Shown here in pieces: positions 24,440 through 36,573 of a DNA stretch of 64,000 bases; within the stretch, counting starts at the first letter, position 1; each line of letters starts with the position of its first letter. The stretch comes from Chrysaora quinquecirrha (Eukaryota > Cnidaria > Scyphozoa > Semaeostomeae > Pelagiidae): contig JACTAT010000060.1 in the NCBI GenBank assembly GCA_014526335.1, positions 2,687,203 to 2,751,202 on the forward strand. Reading direction: 5' to 3'. Both the position numbers and the translations under genes were made by a program. The notes under the pieces are model-generated. The model was not told the origin of the DNA. It saw only the letters and a list, made by a program, of their open reading frames with translations, and made no database searches.

Positions 24440-27170
24440 GGAGTTTCCTTGCTATATGTTTTAAGAAAGAGCTTCTGCAAAGTAGATGGATGCAGTGGTA
24501 AGCATTCCACCTTCCTGAATCCCAAGTCACATCAAAGTGTTTCAAGAAACAACAATGGGAGTGCAATCTCTTAAGAAACAAGTGAACAAGTATGTGATAC
24601 TAATTCTACATCAGCTAGCAATGACTATGTTGAAGTGTCAGAGGGTTCAAGTTTTTCAACAGCCTCTACTACGACTGCACTCACAATCGTTCCAGTTTTA
24701 GTCAAAGCAAGAGATGGTACAAAGATGGTCTTCTTAGACTCAGGCTCAAATACGTCATTTTGTCCTCAGGATCTTCAACGAAAGCTTCAGATTGAAGACG
24801 AAGCTTTCATTTACCACAATGCATGGTGAAAAGAAGCCTATTGATTGCTCTTTGGTGAGTTTGCAAGTTTCAGACTTTTGAACAAAGCCGAGTATATTGG
24901 TCTACCTATGGTATTTTCCAGACCAGCTCTGCCTGTCTCTACTGATTCTATTATTTAGCAAGAAGATGTCAATCATTGGCCATATCTACAAGGAATAAAC
25001 ATTCCAAACATTGACGCTGAAATAGGTCTTCTGATAGGAAGTGATGTTCCTCAAGCTCTACAACTAATCAAAGTACAAGAAAGTCAAGATGGAGGCCCAT
25101 TTGCCACAAAACTGCATTAGGCTGGGTTATGAACAGCCCACTAGGGAGAAAGGGGCAAAGGTTCTTACTTCAAATTTCGTGCAAGCAAATTAGTCTCTGA
25201 ATGAACAGTTTCTAGAATTTTGCAATTTGGATTTTAATGATACTGCATATTCTACCAAAGCAGCTATGTTGCAGAATGAATACAAGGCCTTCAACATTAT
25301 GGAGAAAACTGTAAAACTAGTTGATGGCCATGACGAGGTGGAACTACCTTGGAAGGATTATCCGCCACATCTACCAAACAACAGGCCTTTAGCTAAGCAC
25401 AGATTGTCTCCCTTAAAGAAACGTTTGCAGAAGGACCCTGTTGTGCTTGAGAAGTATGGAGAATTCATGGGGAAGATGATAAAGAAGGATTACGCTAGAC
25501 AGGTTTCAAGTCGAGATCCTGGACCACTTCAAACACATTGGTTTCTGCTGTACCATCCCGTATTCAACCTACAGAAGCCTGGAAAAATAAGAGTCGTGTT
25601 CGACTGTTCCGCTAAGTATCAAGGTACTTCACTTAATGACAAGCTCTTACAGGGGCCGGACTTGACAAATACTTTGGTGGGTGTTTTAACACGATTCAGG
25701 CAGGAAAAGATTGCTGTCATGGCGGACATGGAAGCCATGTTCCACCAAGTTAGAGTGCGCCCAAATGATTGCGATGCATTAAGATTTCTATGGTGGCCCA
25801 ACGGAGACCTGAACAACCCTGCTGAAGAATATCAGATGCGAGTACACCTTTTCGGAGGCCTATCCTTTCCAAGCCACGCAAACTTTGCATTAAGGAAGAC
25901 TGCACAAGACAATCAGGCGGAATTCGATCCTGCAACGTTAGAAACCGTCCATCAGAACTTTTACGTGGACGACTGTCTAAAATCAGCTAGCACAGAAGAT
26001 GAAGCTATCAGGCTTGCAGCTCAGCTACGTGAGCTTCTCAAGAGAGGAGGATTTAAATTGACGAAATGGCTTTCCAACTCAAAACAAGTTGTCGAATCTC
26101 TATCGGAATCTGAAAGAGCAGAACAAATCAAAGATCTTAATTTCGACAAGCTACCTGTAGAAAGAGCTCTCGGAGTACAATGGAACGTGTGATCAGACCA
26201 ATTTGGTTTCAAGATTATCATCAAGGATCAGCCCGCAACAAGAAGAGGCATCCTTTCCATTGTCAGCTCCGTCTACGACCCACTGGGCTTTGCTGCCCCC
26301 TTTGTGCTCAAGGGAAAAATGCTTCTGCAAGAAATGTGTCAGAGAAAGCTTGGCTGGGACGAGGAGATCCCTGAAGAGTTGCAGAATCAGTGGTTAGCTT
26401 GGCTACAAGAACTTCCTAATCTTGGGAAAGTGAAAATCAATCGGTGTTTCAAGTCAATAGCTTCCAGTGAAATCACTTCAAGTGAGCTCCACCATTTTTC
26501 AGATGCTTCCCAGTCAGCTTATGGAGCCATGACATATCTAAGATCTGAAGACAATGATGGCAATGTCAATTGTTTGTTCGTTATTGGCAAGTCTCATCTT
26601 GCTCCAATCAAGTCTGTGACAATACCACAACTTGAACTTGCAGCAGCAGGAGTGTCTACAAGACTAGACAAAACCGTGAAAGCTACGAAGTATTGTTCAC
26701 TTGTCTGACGATTCAAGCCATTCACATTGTAGTGGCGAGTTCATTGGATACAGAGTCTTTTCTCAAGGCTCTGCAACGTTTTATAGCCAGATGAGGTCAA
26801 CCAGTGAAAATCAGGTCGGACAACAGCAGTAATTTCACAAGTGCTGATAAAGAGCTTCATCAATCAATCAAGGACTAAAATAGATCTGGTATTCATGATA
26901 TTTTTGCTACAAAGAAATATCAAATGGCAATCCAACCCACCCACCGGTTCACACCATGGAGGTGTATGGGAGCGTTGTATTAGAACAGTAATGCAAGCCC
27001 TCATGATCAAACAGATTCTTGAAGACAAGGGTCTCTACACCCTTCTATGTGAAATCGAGTCCGTCGTTAATAAACGTCCCATCACAAAGCAATCAGACGA
27101 TCAACGGGACTTGGAGCAATTAACTTCGAATCACCTTTTGTTATCACCAGCCGAATCAGCTATTCTTTGT
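24440..27170 (+). pseudogene. BEL/Pao retrotransposon relic 1 (Gag end, protease, RT, RNase H, integrase pieces)
   Basis: In order: a zinc-knuckle end of Gag (CKVDGCSGKHSTFL, about 24475); an aspartic protease (VFLDSGSNTSFC, about 24730) with IGLLIGSDVPQAL downstream; a reverse transcriptase open from 25227 to 26192 (KIRVVFDCSAKY, ADMEAMFHQVRV, NFYVDDCLKS, ALGVQWN); an RNase H region (PLGFAAPFVLKGK, FSDASQSAYGA, PQLELAAA); and part of the integrase (IRSDNSSNFTSADKEL, then NPPTGSHHGGVWER and NKRPITKQ at 26740-27150). The motif order and YVDD context identify BEL/Pao. The frame breaks near 24830, 25120, 26190 and 26710, with a deletion between RNase H and integrase. No long terminal repeats were found. 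It is inactive. Confidence 0.9.
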
Positions 27171-27739
27171 CATTTTCTGTTGTCCAAATTAAGTTTGTTT
27201 AATTATTACTATTATTCTTATAGTTCTGATTACCGATCTTGTTTACGATTTGTATCAACCAAATTTGTATCTACCAATCATGATACCAATCTCGATATTA
27301 GCTTCGATATCATTGATTCGCTACAGTATTCTATCACCTATTCAACATCAAATAATCGAAATTCGATCATTATTGTTGTTTATGGAGGATATCCTCGTAT
27401 ATTCATATTCATAATCTTTGGTGTTTGTTGTTTTCATATAACTGTTCCTGTTTTGTTTTTAATTGTATTGTCTTTATAGACTATTCCTGTGTTTCTGTAT
27501 TTGTGTCTACCACCGAGTTCATTCTTTTGCTACGCACCAGTTCTACCCCTGTAACACGCTTGGATTTGGCATCTCTATCAGGTTACATAATATGTTCAAT
27601 TTCTATCCTTGCAAGTTACACAGTCTATCTGAGTTTACTTTTATGTCATCTGTATTATCTATATCATCTCTTATCTCATTTAATCATTTAATCTTTCTTC
27701 TCCAAGATATTTGTTTAATTTTAATTTGCCCTCCAAATC
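27171..27739. other. AT-rich region, no gene
   Basis: A plus-strand frame runs on from the integrase relic to 27479, but its composition past 27170 is Ile/Tyr/Ser-rich, AT-driven sequence without family motifs. I do not support a gene here. Confidence 0.5.
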
Positions 27740-28420
27740 AGATTTAAATCTTGGTTTTTTTTTCATACATATGTTTAGTTCATTCTTTTAGAAATTCTTT
27801 GAAATATTCATATCAAGCTTACAGTTTAGTTGACAGTGATCTGAAAATATCAGGTTTATCTGAATAGGTTTATCTGAATATTGTTTGATTTTACAAAAGA
27901 TATCTTCGCTGAATATTGGTAATCTACTGTACTGAATCCATTAGTTTTAAAACATGTTGGTTAACCTGTTAGATCACCTAGAGTAGGACCATTAGCTATC
28001 TTTAGCCTATTTGTTGAAACATAAGTCAATTAAATTTTGTTCCAAACTGTTCACAGACTAATCTCTTGAGAATTTATTGGTAAATATGTCATTGCATTGC
28101 CATACTTGTTTGTGTCATAATCTATATAGGCTTATAACTGGCCTATCCTATTGTTAAAATCACCACCTAATATATTACCTAACTTGGAGTTCTTATTTAC
28201 TTCTTCCTTTAATGTTTCAAAGCTATCAGTACAAACTGTAGTGAGGTTGAATTCTCTGGTATTATATAAACTAAACCAAATTATATACCTTTATCTAATG
28301 AAAAATACTCTTTTTTGAATTTTATCCACAAAAGATCATCATCATCATTGTGAAGTTTTGCTATCCCATTCTTATATTTATTTCAAAAGTAGCAAATGAA
28401 ACCCCCAGATGATGTCAATC
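27740..28420 (-). pseudogene. LINE endonuclease (APE-type) relic
   Basis: On the minus strand: LLWIKFKKEYFSLDKGI then FGLVYIIPENS near 28340-28250, SFETLKEEVNKNSKLGNILG with GDFNNRIGQL near 28220-28140, and FSDHCQLNCKLDMNI near 27830. These match the landmarks of the endonuclease/exonuclease/phosphatase domain of non-LTR retrotransposons (the GDFN motif and the SDH motif). Stops and frameshifts abound and the reverse transcriptase is missing. The clade cannot be assigned from this fragment. Confidence 0.65.
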
Positions 28421-28815
28421 CCTTTAACTCTTTTTTAGTATTTCCCCCTGTAGTATTGCTAATTAAATTTCTCATGTAATTCACTTAGTATTGTAATTCT
28501 AATTAGTCTGTAACTATAAATTGCTGGACTTTTTCCATTTATTTGGCTGAGGATGATTCAAGTTTGAATCGAAATGTTCTGTGCACGTCATGTTTTAATT
28601 TTCTTATATAAATTTAGTTTTGTTTATTTACCATGGATGCTCTATAATGAGAATGCTCTATTAAACTGATTGAAAATGTTTATTGTCGCCTTACTTTTAA
28701 TCAAGTTCAAAAGATTGCTTTTAATTATCCTGACAGTTCACAATTACCTAACATTTGTAATACTGGCTGGTTTTGATCTATTGTCTTATTAACAGGCAGG
28801 TATAATCCAGTGCTA
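28421..28815. other. Unassigned AT-rich spacer with a small hairpin
   Basis: No gene seen. A 5-bp stem GATTC/GAATC with loop AAGTTT lies at 28555-28570, preceded by CTGAGGA and followed by GAAA; see findings. Confidence 0.4.
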
Positions 28816-31075
28816 ATGTTCTTATTGTTACTGAACCATTTGATAATGTTGAAATATCAAATGATTTTGCTGCTGTTTCTGTTGCTCTTGCTGTTGAAAA
28901 ATCAAAGGTTGCTGTTGCTGTTTTGTCTCAATATCCAGCTTACTTAACTCAATCTATTATTTTCCCAGCATAATTTTAAGAAGATGTGCAACAACACATT
29001 GCATAGTCTTTGAGCTGTACAAAACTTCAAAATTGGTATAAATGGCAGAAGCATTTTTGGGCACACTCGAAAGCGTTTATTGTCTGACACTACTCAGAGT
29101 ATGAATGTCAGAAAAAGAACAAAACAGTGCACTGCACCAATGTCTTCACAGAACTGGCCATTTGGTTTTGATGTAGACAGATTCCAAAACCCCTAAATAA
29201 AACAAAGATCTTGCTTTGCCAATGATATTGAAACAGTCCTCGCTGTATTTTTCTGCACAATTAGGATTGTTTGGTATGAAAATTCATAAATGAGGAAGCT
29301 TTTTCGTGTGGTAGGTAATCCTTTTAAATAGATGGTAGAGCTTTCCGAGTGGTAAAAACCAAAAGCTAACTGAGGGTTTGCAGCAGCAAAGCACTTAGTA
29401 ATGGCCTTTTTAATTAGATTTTCAAATCACAATGAGATGTTTCCTATCCAAGACATTTTTAGGTAAACAGGTCACTTGCACAGACCATACTTTTTATCAG
29501 CTGAAAAACTTTTGATCTTATTGTGAAGACAATCCAAAATCACGTCTTCAGGCCAACTATTTTCAATAAGAATAGACCGTATTTTATCTCATTTTGATTC
29601 AAGCCAAAATTTAGAGCAAATCATAAGTGCCTGGTTTCCTATATATACTGGTAAGAAATTCAGTGGCAGTGTTTTCAACCAAAATGTTGAGAAACAGCAA
29701 CAAGTTGTTTTGCTCCTTTTGGAAAGTAAATTTTAGACACAGATGCAAGCAGTTAAGTCTTTGGAGGAAAACATCACATTGAACTCTTTCTTTATGTTCA
29801 AAGGACATAATGAGAGCGTGTTTACGGAACGCATGTATGTATGGATATATGTATAGATGCTTTTTCCTGCCAAACGTGTAACAAAAGATAAACCACAAAT
29901 ACTAGGAAGTAAACTTTGAAGTCGTCGTAATTGCTCATCATGAAAACCAACTAATTGACAATTACGGAATTTGTAAACAAGTAGATGATTCATTTTGGTC
30001 GAGTATTTGGCATAAGTTCTCTAAGGTCTTATCAAGATAATCAGCTTTTTTTCCACCAATCAGAAAATCCTCGAAGTCCATTCGCACAATATTTACTGAG
30101 ACGTGACTGAATTGTTGTAGAGAAGATTCTCGAACTTCCATGTGCATAATCAAATATTTTAGTGGGAAAATCCAGATGGAAAATCAGAGTAACTAAAAGT
30201 AATTGGGTTCTGAAATTTTGTAAAAAAAAATTAGTTGTGATTCAGATGTCTCTACAGTATCTATACAGACCAGGGAGCGCCAAAATACAGACATTATTTG
30301 CATTAGGAAAATGAGCGATAACGTTTAGGATGATAACGATTTTGATGATGATGATGACGATTATGATGATGATTATTGTCCTTCAGACATAGCGATAGCA
30401 TTGCTATGTTTTAAAAATGGCAACAGTGTCATCAACCTATCAAACATTAACCAGAGGTTTTGACGTGGAGCCAAAAATTTGACCTTCATAGAAACCAACA
30501 AAGATGTTTGCCAGCGCTGGTCCCAATGGGCTCCCTATGGCAACTCCATCCCTTTGTTGGTACATCTCATGTGCCAGTACATCCTCTGGGAATGGAGGGC
30601 TGACAAGTTCACCTCGGCATAGAGCTCTAGCGCAAATCCTGATTTTCTCATCAAAAGGTACCTTAGTAAAAAGGCTGCTCATGTCAAAGGAACACATAAA
30701 AGAGTTTACCAGGTTTAATTATAGTTTTGAGTACGATTAGAATCTGAAATGCAATTTTTAGAATAAATCTCGAAAATAGGTGCTAAAATTTTCAAAAGCC
30801 ATTTAGCAAACTCATATTGAGCTGAACCAACCCTAGATAGAATAGGCATAACAGGGACGTGGGGTTTGTGAGTTAAGGTAGACCCTACATCTGTGGATGC
30901 TGCAAACCCGTTGGCCAGTCAATAGTTTTTTCTTGACCAATTCAAGCAACAGTTTTTGAAGTTTCTTCTCTATTTTAGCTGTTTTATCGTGCTGTTCAAC
31001 GATGCTTAATTTTTCAAACTTATTTTCATTGACTCTCTTATTGAAATTTGACTGGAACATTATCTGAAAATTACC
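28816..31075 (-). pseudogene. Penelope-like element copy B (RT and GIY-YIG regions)
   Basis: From 31060 down the minus strand: an N-terminal part (LSIVEQHDKTAKIEKKLQKL), RT motifs (PHVPVMPILSRVGSAQYEFA; CSFDMSSLFTKVPFDEKIRI; GVAIGSPLGPALANIFVGFY; then VDDTVAIFK at about 30425), the later RT part (FTFQKEQNNLLLFL and LTSIYRKPGTY at 29740-29630), and a decayed GIY-YIG C-terminus (FLIYEF, about 29290; VLESVYIKTK, about 29170). This motif set is diagnostic of Penelope-like elements. The VDDT and FTFQKE blocks are further apart (30425 to 29740) than expected, with a GAT microsatellite at 30330-30380, so about 0.5 kb of foreign sequence lies between. Multiple stops make it inactive. Confidence 0.85.
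30330..30385 (+). repeat. GAT/ATG trinucleotide microsatellite
   Basis: Imperfect run of GAT and GAC triplets inside the interrupted reverse transcriptase of Penelope copy B. Confidence 0.75.
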
Positions 31076-31485
31076 CCAATCGACGTTTATCCATTCTAAA
31101 CAATGGAATACGGACAGGATCTAGAAACACTGTTATATAAATCACAGGCTTAAAAAATTCTACAAAATTTATAAAATTTTTCTGCAGTTAACATGTGCCT
31201 TGGATTTTTATATTGACTCAACCCGCAGAGCAGGGTGAACAGGTATAGTTGATTCTTTGATTGATTCTCGAGCTAAGGCCATTAATTATTTAATAATATT
31301 ACGTGGTTTCAAAAACATGTTCAAATATTTTGTTGTATTTTTTGCCAATCAAAGAAACTTACCGTTTTAACTGCTTAAAGGTAGGTTCTTATTATCATTC
31401 AATGGTAGGGTAAAGAGCAATAGCATCTCCAATAGAATCACGTTTTTCTGCACTAGGAATACCAGAAACAATTTGCATCAATTAA
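31076..31485. other. Unassigned spacer
   Basis: No coding or repeat motif recognised. Confidence 0.4.
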
Positions 31486-31487
31486 TC

Positions 31488-31860
31488 CCCCCAACTCGGG
31501 ATGGAATGTCAGGAAGTTGGGCGTTAGTGCATCAGCCACAAACGAGTAGCCTCCAAGGAGCACATGCTTAACCTATTGCCTACAGCCCCTTAGCCTTATA
31601 AAGGGATAAACTACTCTTATAGACAGTGCGTAGAACAGGAAAAGGATTTCCGGCCCATGTGCTCGAATGGACACCCCCGGCTCTCTAGTCTCTGCAAACC
31701 CATGAACTGCCTGACTAAGACAGTGGTTTTAAGGTCGGTGACCAACGCACCTGTCCCCCCGCTGAAGGAAGCGGCGAGAAAGAGGAGTAATAGGAGAAAT
31801 TAGCAAAGAGAAAGAAAGAGAGAGCAGAGGGAGGGTGGGAAGGGCGTTTGAATAATAGTT
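31488..31860. other. GC-rich island ending in a purine tract
   Basis: Base composition changes sharply from the AT-rich surroundings. The stretch contains no long open frame. It runs into a GAAAGAAAGAGAGAGCAGAGGGAGGG tract at about 31800-31845. It could be a 5' untranslated region of a non-LTR element or a SINE-like sequence; I cannot assign it. Confidence 0.35.
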
Positions 31861-32559
31861 CGAATTGATGAAATCAAATCTGTAACGCCGAGCTTAATGA
31901 AGACCCTGTCCAAGTAGATGAGACAATCAAACTGCTGTTGCATACACATTGCTTACAATAGGATGAGGTTCTTGACAATATTCGCTCCCCAGAATGAAAC
32001 TGGATGATACTGAATACCTATTGGTTGTAGATATTTGTTTTTAAAGGCAGGAAAGTGTAATATTGTAACATTTACTGACTGTTAACACAATCTAATGCTG
32101 AATTCATATCTAGCAGATCTGGAATAGAGACGATTCTATCTAACCTGCACAAAATATGTACAGTTATGGTAATCCTTGAAATACTGTAGGATTAGGTAGG
32201 TAATACTCCGTCAGAGTAAATAAGATTTTACATTCTCTTTCTTATTTGTCTTAACCTATTGTTTGACCAACCAGCTTTCTTTGATAACCCCCCTAGATTA
32301 TGCAAAAGATATTGAGGCAGACCTTGTTGAGTGTTCATCAAATGCATTCACATTAACTCCTGTTTTTTGAAATACATGTTTTATCCAATGTGCAATTGTG
32401 CATGATGTAGAGCAGAAGTGAAAAGTGGGAATCTAGATTCACTATACCTCAATTATTTGGTACTCAGATGTACTCTTTGATTCTCCTCAACCAACAGATT
32501 TTCTGATCTTGAAGGTAGTTGACAAATTCTAGAGGTTCTTCGTGAAAACAAGGTCTGGA
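31861..32559. other. Unassigned AT-rich spacer
   Basis: No gene recognised. Confidence 0.4.
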
Positions 32560-33426
32560 GTATCACAAACTAACTTATCAGACGCATATTAATAAGCTAT
32601 GTAAGAAGGCTGGAAACAAGCTTTTTGCACTCTCCCGTCTTTCTGCATACATGGATTCCAACAAGCTGCGAATTTTAATGAGAGCCTTCGTAATCATCCA
32701 GTTTCAATACTGTCCACTGGCTTGGATGTTCCATAGCAAGCATTTAAATTCTAAAATTAATAAAATACATGAAAGGGCCTTAAGAATTGCTTGTAAGGAT
32801 TTTGTTTCTAGTTTTGAATGTTTATTAGAAAGGGATAATTAGAAAGGGGTGTTTATTAGAAAGGGATGCCAAGAATTTACAAACTCGAATGACTGAAATG
32901 TTCAAAACACACAAAAATATAAACCCCACATTCATTAAAGAGATCTTTAGGGAGCGAAAAAATATGTATAGCCTTAGAAATAATAATGAATTCGAAATAC
33001 CTAGGATAAAAACTGTAATTTTTGGGTCCGAGACTATTAGATACAGAGGACCTCAACTTTGGCTCTCCCTTCCTCGAGATACTAGAAATGCTGAATCAAT
33101 TCGAGATTTCAGATCCAGAATAAAAAATTGGAATGGTGAGGAATGCCTCTGCAAAATATGTCGGCCTTTCATCCAAAATCTTGGGTTCTTATAGAATGAT
33201 TATGTTTCATGTTTTTATCAATAAGTTTTCATCGATTCTATGACATTTTATCACATTTTAAGCTATAAATTTTATCACATGTATATAAGTTTTAAAGAAT
33301 TTTATCTAGTATTTTAGATCAGTATTTTTTAAATAGTTGGCGTAAATTAGCTATAACTTTTAATTAATGTATTCAGCTATGTAAAGCCAAGTTAAAATAA
33401 AATTTCATTATTATTATTATTATTAT
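32560..33426 (+). pseudogene. LINE reverse transcriptase C-terminus and 3' end
   Basis: The plus strand encodes the post-RT 'thumb' region common to many animal non-LTR elements: RILMRAFVIIQFQYCPLAWM, then KINKIHERALRI (32651-32840), and after a small duplication and frameshift TEMFKTHKNINPTFIKEIF, YSLRNNNEFEIPR, FGSETIRYRGPQLW and a final CKICRPFIQNLGFL with stop at 33192-33194. About 200 bases of untranslated sequence lead into an ATT-triplet tail (33407-33426), as expected at a LINE 3' end. It is strongly 5' truncated, as usual for LINE copies. The short direct repeat AGAAAGGGAT/AGAAAGGGGT near 32828-32868 explains the frame break. Confidence 0.8.
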
Positions 33427-33703
33427 TGGATGATTTAAATAAAGATGGAAGAAAGAATGTGTAACCAGTAGAGTTCATGTGCATACATGTGATGCCCAAA
33501 AAATTTGATGTTTGTGCTCTTTGTTTCCACAAAAAGGGCATCAGTTTCACCACCTTTTTTGTTTTGTCCGTCAATGGTAATTCAACAGAAGGTGGAAGCG
33601 AGGTCAATTTTCAAATTCCAGCAGACATAGCACATCAGCAGCCTTAGTGTCTAGTGATAGTGTCTATGGGATTAGCATCAATACGTTGATTTTGAAAATG
33701 TAT
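33427..33703. other. Spacer before ISL2EU
   Basis: No gene recognised. Confidence 0.4.
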
Positions 33704-33795
33704 AGACCGTTTTCACGTGACGTCACGACAATATTCAAAACGAGGCTTCCGCCATGTTGGTGTTCCACTTTTCTTTTTATTATACCACATGTTCA

Positions 33796-36573
33796 ATGGC
33801 GACACATAGCAACAAAGATTTATCTGTCATTTCGACGTCCGAAATTGAAGAAAAGTTTACGATATCGTTGTCCAACTATGCCAAGAAGCTGGAAAGTCAT
33901 GTTTTTAAGCGTTACGCGGAAAAGATCTCGTATATCGGCGTTGATCCGCTGTTGATTCCAGAAAGCAGTTTCGATCCAGAATGTTTGCCTCCTGTAGAAT
34001 CCACCGACTTGCTATTGTATCTCGTACTCGATACAAGTTATTACACGAAGACCCAATTCAAGGCTTTCAGAAGTTTGCAGGCATACAATCAAATGGTATC
34101 CGGCTTCATCACCTCGGTACAAGGTAAGATAGTCAATGATAAAAGATTTGTTGTCCTGGGGAAAGTGCGGCATTCGCAAGGGATGAATGTCAGCCCAGTG
34201 CAAGTCTGGATAATTACAGAGAATGATGGGACTATTCTTTCTGTACATTGCATTGGCTGCATGGCTGGTCTAGGAGAATGCTGTTCTCATGTTGCAAGCG
34301 TGCTATTTTATCTTGAAGTTTGGACAAGACTGAATGGAAAATTAACCTATACCCAAGTAAAATGTACCTGGATTCTCTCTTCTTATGTAAAAGAAATATC
34401 ATATTCTCCTGTCAGAGATATTAACTTTACATCAGCAAAGAAACTAAAGAAGGACTTAGATCAAGCAGTCAACAATGTTAATCAAGATCCAGAGGAAAGA
34501 ATGAATGTGGCCCTTAGACATTATGGTTCAACAAAAGGAGACACCCCTGTCAGAAGTGAGGATGATATAGGCCTAAAATCCTTTCATGAAGCACTGAGTA
34601 AATGCAAAGTAAAGCCTGCAGCACTGAGTCTTGTATACCCTTATGCCAATTCATTTATTTCCAGGAGCAGTAGCATTGCAACAATCTCTGAGCTTTTGAT
34701 GAGAAGTACCTTGCCTATGAGTACCATGATCTCATAAAAGCCTGCTCAGACATCCATGCTAAAATTTCAGATGAAGATGCAAGACAAATTGAGCTGGATA
34801 CAAGAAGCCAGGCCAAGGGCAGTGGATTTTCCATCATCGAGCTGGAAGAATTGGTGCATCAATGAGTAAGTCTGCAAGCCACACAGATCCCAGCCAGCCA
34901 TCTCAATCACTAATAAAATCAATCTGCTACCCAGAAATTTTCAAGTTCACTAATGCCGCCACTGAATATGGATGTCAACACGAGGAATCAGCAATTAAGC
35001 TTTTTGAGATTGACATGAAGAAGAAGCATGTGAATTACAAAGCAATCCAATGTGGCATGTTTATCAACAAACACAGCCCTTTCATTCATGCAACACCTGA
35101 TTTTTATCCTCATGTGACTGCTGTGGAATTGGATGTGGGGAAGTTAAATGTCCTTATTGTATTGACGGAATTGATATGGATGGATACTTGGGAAAACCTA
35201 GCAGCTGTTTAACGAAAGATCTAGATGGTAAAGTGATTCTGAAAAGAAACCACCAATATTATTACCAAGTACAACAGCAGATGTTCACCACAGAGCTTCG
35301 ATTTTGTGATTTTGTTGTCTTTGGTTTTGCAGCATCACAGTCTGCTTTCCTTCAAGAAAGGATAACCCCTGACCAAGAACACTGGGACAGAGTTTTGCCA
35401 AAGCTGTCTCAATTTTGGCAATATTGCGTACTCCCAGAAATTCTTGGTAGATGGTACACACGCAAGTGTTACTTGTCAAAACCACAAAAGATTGGTGAAA
35501 TGAAAGTATGTTTTTGTGCTGAAGAAACAGGGGAGCCTACAGTGAAATGTCAGAATACAGACTGTCCAATTTCATTGTATCATCCTGTGTGTCTTAAAGT
35601 GACACAAGTTTCCAATAATTGGTATTGTCCCCACTGTCAAAGGCTACCGGAGTTCAAAAGAAAAAACGCAGCCCAAAACAAAAGACATTACCACAACAAA
35701 AGCACTAGCACTGGAAAGTGTTTGCATTTGCCAACAAAAGGCAAAAATTGATGAGAAAATAATTGAATGCCATAATCCCTTTTGTGAAAATGGAAAATTC
35801 TTCCACATTAGTTGTCTGGGCTACAAAAGGAAACCAAACAACAGTAAGACCACCTGGCAATGTGACAAGTGCAAAGCAAATCCACACAGTCAGCCAGAGT
35901 CAAAAGTTTGAAAGGTAACACTGCCGCAGCAGTCTAGAGTGAAGGAAATTTCTATCTTAAACAGGGATAGTTCAGACCTGGAAATGAATGAGTCAAGAGA
36001 CATTATCATAACCAAGAAACAACTGGACAAGCAGAGCGTTTTGCACAATTAAAAACATTAAGTGAAATACATTTTGAATTGGTTATGTCTCCAAAAGGTT
36101 GGCTTGACTGTGATATAATTCACCAGGTACATGTTTACCTAAGAAACAGTAATCCAGCTATTGAGGGCTTTCAAAGGCCAACCTTAGGACCATCTAGAAA
36201 CTTTGACATAGTTGGAGGGGAGTTTGTCCAGATACTTCACACTGGAAACAGTCACTGGGTATGCACAAGCTCAATTGGATGTTTACCAGGGATGGTTAGC
36301 TTGTATGACAGCCTGTATAACCATGTTGTATCAGATGAAATCGAGGAACAAATAAAGAGCCTTATTGGAGCAGATATCTATAAAGGAATTAATGTTGTTT
36401 CAGTCCAGCAACAAGAAAATGGGTATGACTGTGGTGTCTTTGCAACAGCCTTTGCAACCTGTCTAGTAAACTATATACCACCAGAAACAGTTGAATTTGA
36501 TGTGGCTCAGTTGAGAAAACATTTGTTTAAATGTTTGAAAGTTGGAAAGATGGAATTGTTCCCAACAATGTGA
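33796..36573 (+). pseudogene. ISL2EU accessory gene: SWIM-YqaJ-PHD-PHD-Ulp1, broken
   Basis: Domains in order: an N-terminal region of unknown fold; a SWIM-type finger (CIGCMAGLGECCSH, about 34249-34290); a YqaJ-type nuclease with GRIGAS, an ATPD motif, an EVKCP active-site motif (about 35140) and YYYQVQQQM (34830-35470); a PHD finger (CFCAEE...CPHC, 35509-35640); a second PHD finger in another frame (IIECHNPFCENGKFFHISC, 35760-35880); and an Ulp1/C48 protease (36079-36573) with HWVC, YDSLYN, QQQ and DCGVF all present. Frame breaks occur near 34690, 34830, 35105 and 35740, plus a stop before 36060. YqaJ is a phage-recombinase-like exonuclease, so the protein may process DNA ends and act on ubiquitin-like conjugates; that is inference. 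Confidence 0.8.

Noticed and set aside
24440..27170. Long terminal repeats around BEL/Pao relic 1
   Set aside because: I found no direct repeat pair flanking it; the flanks are Penelope-like and LINE sequence.
26841..27479. 212-codon plus-strand open frame as one gene
   Set aside because: Only the first 110 or so codons match BEL/Pao integrase; the rest is AT-driven Ile/Tyr/Ser run-on without motifs.
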